Source of the DNA: Streptosporangiaceae bacterium
GTDB taxonomy: Bacteria > Actinomycetota > Actinomycetes > Streptosporangiales > Streptosporangiaceae
Reading direction: 5' to 3'
Assembly: GCA_030040815.1 (NCBI GenBank)
Contig: JASHSZ010000662.1
Location: 1-6,457, forward strand
DNA: 6,457 nucleotides
Position numbers and translations under genes: made by a program. The notes under the pieces are model-generated. The model was not told the DNA's origin and made no database searches. It saw only the letters and a list, made by a program, of their open reading frames with translations. Position 1 is the first letter of the stretch, and every line of letters starts with the position of its first letter. This document shows, piece by piece, positions 4,892-6,457 of the stretch.

Positions 4892-5705
4892 ACTCAGCGA
4901 TGTCGCGCGCCGCGGCGAACACCGCATCCAGCATCGGCCCGGTGACCCGGCCGGTGAAGGTGTTCTGCTGGCTCGGGTGATAACAGCCGAGCACGGTCAG
5001 CCGCCGGCCGGTGTCGTCGGCCGACTCGAGCGAGACCTCAGCGCCATGGCCGAAGGATGGCCGCGGCCGCGGCGGCTGATAGCCGATGTCCGGCAGTTGC
5101 GGCCACAGCGCCTGCCAGGCGTAGTGGCCCAGGCAGACGACGACGCGCAGGTAGTCGCGCAGCAGACCGAGCTCGGCGGCAAGCCAGGGAGCGCAGGCTT
5201 CGCGCTCGATCGGCTCCGGCTTGTTGTCCGGTGGCGCGCACCGAACTGTGGCAGCCATCCGTGCCGAGATCAGCCGCTGGCCATCCCCTGCGGTGACGGA
5301 CTCCGGCGACGACGCCAGCCCGCACCGCCACAGCGAGGCGAACAGGAAGTCGCCGCTTCGGTCCCCGGTGAAGATGCGCCCGGTCCGGTTGCCGCCATGC
5401 GCCGCCGGAGCGAGGCCGAGGATCAGGATCGGCGCACGCTCCGCGCCCCAGTCGGGCACCGGGCGGCCCCAGTAGGTCTGCGACTGGAAGGACCGGCGCT
5501 TCGTGGCGGCCACTTCTTCGCGCCATCGGACGAGCCGGGGACAGGCGCGGCAGACGGACTCGCGGGCGGATAGCTCGGCCAGCGAACCCGCGCTGGCGGC
5601 CAGCGCGCGCACCTCAGCCGGGCTCCGCGCCACCGGCGTGTCGGCCGTTGCTGGGTCCTCAGGCCAGCCGCTGCCAGGTGGGACGGGCGACTGATCCGTC
5701 GCCAT
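4866..5705 (-). CDS. Family 5 uracil-DNA glycosylase (UDGb), 4Fe-4S
   Basis: This 279-residue iron-sulfur enzyme removes uracil (and, in the family, hypoxanthine and other deaminated bases) from DNA. Cys52, Cys55, Cys156 and Cys171 have the spacing of the four cluster ligands. [19 protein letters not shown] (97-115) is the family 5 form of motif 1, with alanine where other UDG families carry a catalytic Asp or Asn. [11 protein letters not shown] (243-253) is motif 2. The first 40 or so residues are variable, Pro/Ala-rich and probably disordered. The ATG at 5705 has GAGGAG (5710-5715) 4 bases upstream. The gene follows the Ppx/GppA gene with 8 bases between stop and start, so the two form an operon. 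The TAG stop lies in the palindromic end of the second 53-bp repeat, and the last residues (CGRPPARG) come from the degenerate third copy. Confidence 0.94.
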   Translation of the reverse strand: MATDQSPVPPGSGWPEDPATADTPVARSPAEVRALAASAGSLAELSARESVCRACPRLVRWREEVAATKRRSFQSQTYWGRPVPDWGAERAPILILGLAPAAHGGNRTGRIFTGDRSGDFLFASLWRCGLASSPESVTAGDGQRLISARMAATVRCAPPDNKPEPIEREACAPWLAAELGLLRDYLRVVVCLGHYAWQALWPQLPDIGYQPPRPRPSFGHGAEVSLESADDTGRRLTVLGCYHPSQQNTFTGRVTGPMLDAVFAAARDIAECGRPPARG

Positions 5706-5709
5706 GACG

Positions 5710-5715
5710 CTCCTC
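5710..5715 (-). promoter_or_regulatory. udg ribosome binding site overlapping the ppx stop codon
   Basis: On the minus strand GAGGAG ends 4 bases before the udg ATG. The TGA stop of the Ppx/GppA gene (5716-5714) shares its last two bases with this site, so a ribosome terminating on ppx covers the udg ribosome binding site. This is a typical translational-coupling layout. Confidence 0.8.
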
Positions 5716-6457
5716 AGCCGACCCAGCGCCGTAACCCAGCATCGGCGATCGACCAGGCGATCCCGTCCAGGATGTCGTGCTCGCTGGTGACCTCCTCGGC
5801 GAAGCCGAAGCGCTGCATGACCCGGTCGAGCACCAGCGCGCCGGCGGTGATGACGTCCACCCGGCCAGGGTGCAACGACCCGATGGCTGCCCGCTGCTGT
5901 CGGGTCTGGCCAAGCAGCTGCCTGGTCACCGCGTCGACGGTCGCGGCCGGGATCCGGGCGTGGTGAGTCCGGGTCGCGTCGTAGGTTTCCAGGCCCAGTG
6001 CGATCGCCGTGACGCTGGTGACCGACCCGGCCAGCCCCACCAAGGTCTGAGCATCCTGGACGGGTATCGCGGCGGCCACGGCGTCGAGCGCACGGTCGAT
6101 GTCTGCGGTTGCCGCCCGGACCTCCGCCAACGTGGGCGGATCGCCGTGCAGGTGTCGCTCGGTCAGCCGTACGCAGCCGATGTCAACGGAGATCGCCATC
6201 AGGTCGGCATCGGATCTCGGGTCGTTACCGGACTTGCCCAGCACGAACTCGGTGGACCCGCCGCCGATGTCGATCACCAAGAAGGGCGGCTCCGGCCGCA
6301 GCCCAGCGCCGACCACAGTCTCGGCGGCCAGCTCTGCGGTCGCGCCGGCGAACGACAGCCCAGCCTCTTCGCGGCCGGAAATGACCTCGGGCAGGACTCC
6401 TAGCGTGCGGTGGACGCCGTCGGTGAAGTCAGCCGCGTTGGCCGCGTCCCTGGTGGC
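5714..6457 (-). CDS. Ppx/GppA family phosphatase (exopolyphosphatase), 5' end outside window
   Basis: The frame is open to the right edge, and 247 residues are visible out of roughly 310-320 in the family, so about 65 N-terminal residues, including the first phosphate-binding motif, lie outside. Visible blocks are [11 protein letters not shown] (1-11) and [15 protein letters not shown] (25-39), then [13 protein letters not shown] (59-71), the second phosphate-binding motif of the actin-like ATPase fold. After these come [43 protein letters not shown] and the ending [15 protein letters not shown]. Family members split polyphosphate from the end and/or hydrolyse pppGpp; the short actinobacterial form here lacks the extra C-terminal domains of E. 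coli Ppx. A GTG at 6316 is internal, not the start, because the family-conserved sequence continues upstream. From memory, homologues often sit downstream of eno and a small FtsB-like gene. It is co-transcribed with the UDG gene. Confidence 0.93.
   Translation of the reverse strand, partial: ATRDAANAADFTDGVHRTLGVLPEVISGREEAGLSFAGATAELAAETVVGAGLRPEPPFLVIDIGGGSTEFVLGKSGNDPRSDADLMAISVDIGCVRLTERHLHGDPPTLAEVRAATADIDRALDAVAAAIPVQDAQTLVGLAGSVTSVTAIALGLETYDATRTHHARIPAATVDAVTRQLLGQTRQQRAAIGSLHPGRVDVITAGALVLDRVMQRFGFAEEVTSEHDILDGIAWSIADAGLRRWVG

Noticed and set aside
4649..4927. Minus-strand frame spanning the 53-bp repeats
   Set aside because: The repeat period is not a multiple of three, so the copies are read in different frames; the product is Ala/Ser/Arg-rich, and the frame overlaps udg out of phase.

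Overview
The window is high-GC DNA with compact, mostly G/C-ending genes and GTG/TTG starts, and its gene content points to an actinobacterium. Several genes (a cystathionine beta-synthase-type start, a FadA-type thiolase, a Ppx/GppA phosphatase followed by an iron-sulfur uracil-DNA glycosylase) are ones I recall lying near each other, close to eno, on Streptomyces and Mycobacterium chromosomes. This looks like ordinary core chromosome, not a mobile island. I see no transposase, integrase, phage gene or CRISPR array.

Left part (1-1932, minus strand). The first 49 bases are the start of a PLP-dependent cystathionine beta-synthase/cysteine synthase gene that runs off the left edge. Upstream of it are a perfect 12-bp palindrome of LacI-operator type (157-168) and a 16-bp perfect hairpin (179-216). 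The hairpin closes the complete formate-tetrahydrofolate ligase gene fhs (235-1932).

Middle part (1933-4274, plus strand). Divergent from fhs is a complete acetyl-CoA acetyltransferase/thiolase (2164-3381) that ends in a UUCG-capped hairpin. About 240 bp later comes a two-gene unit: a 77-residue DUF4287-like protein with a TTG start (3624-3857), then 6 bp downstream a PPOX/F420-type flavin-fold protein (3864-4274), closed by a long bulged hairpin (4279-4318).

Right part (4275-6457, minus strand). A tRNA gene at 4489-4562 has a leucine-type D-loop and a UAA anticodon, but a short variable loop and C instead of the near-universal U33; it is the most unusual object here. It is followed by a small hairpin. 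Further right, a 303-bp spacer carries a GC-rich hairpin (4729-4763) and two near-identical 53-bp tandem copies (4766-4871). The second copy contains the stop codon of a family 5 uracil-DNA glycosylase, and a third partial copy lies inside its last codons. The glycosylase (4866-5705) is translated directly after a Ppx/GppA phosphatase (5714 to beyond 6457), whose stop codon lies within the glycosylase ribosome binding site.

The genes serve one-carbon metabolism (fhs), sulfur amino acid metabolism (cbs), acyl-CoA metabolism (thiolase), polyphosphate or ppGpp turnover (Ppx/GppA) and DNA repair (UDG). Only ppx-udg and the DUF4287-PPOX pair look like true operons. Most hairpins at gene ends lack a U-tract, as is common in actinobacteria.
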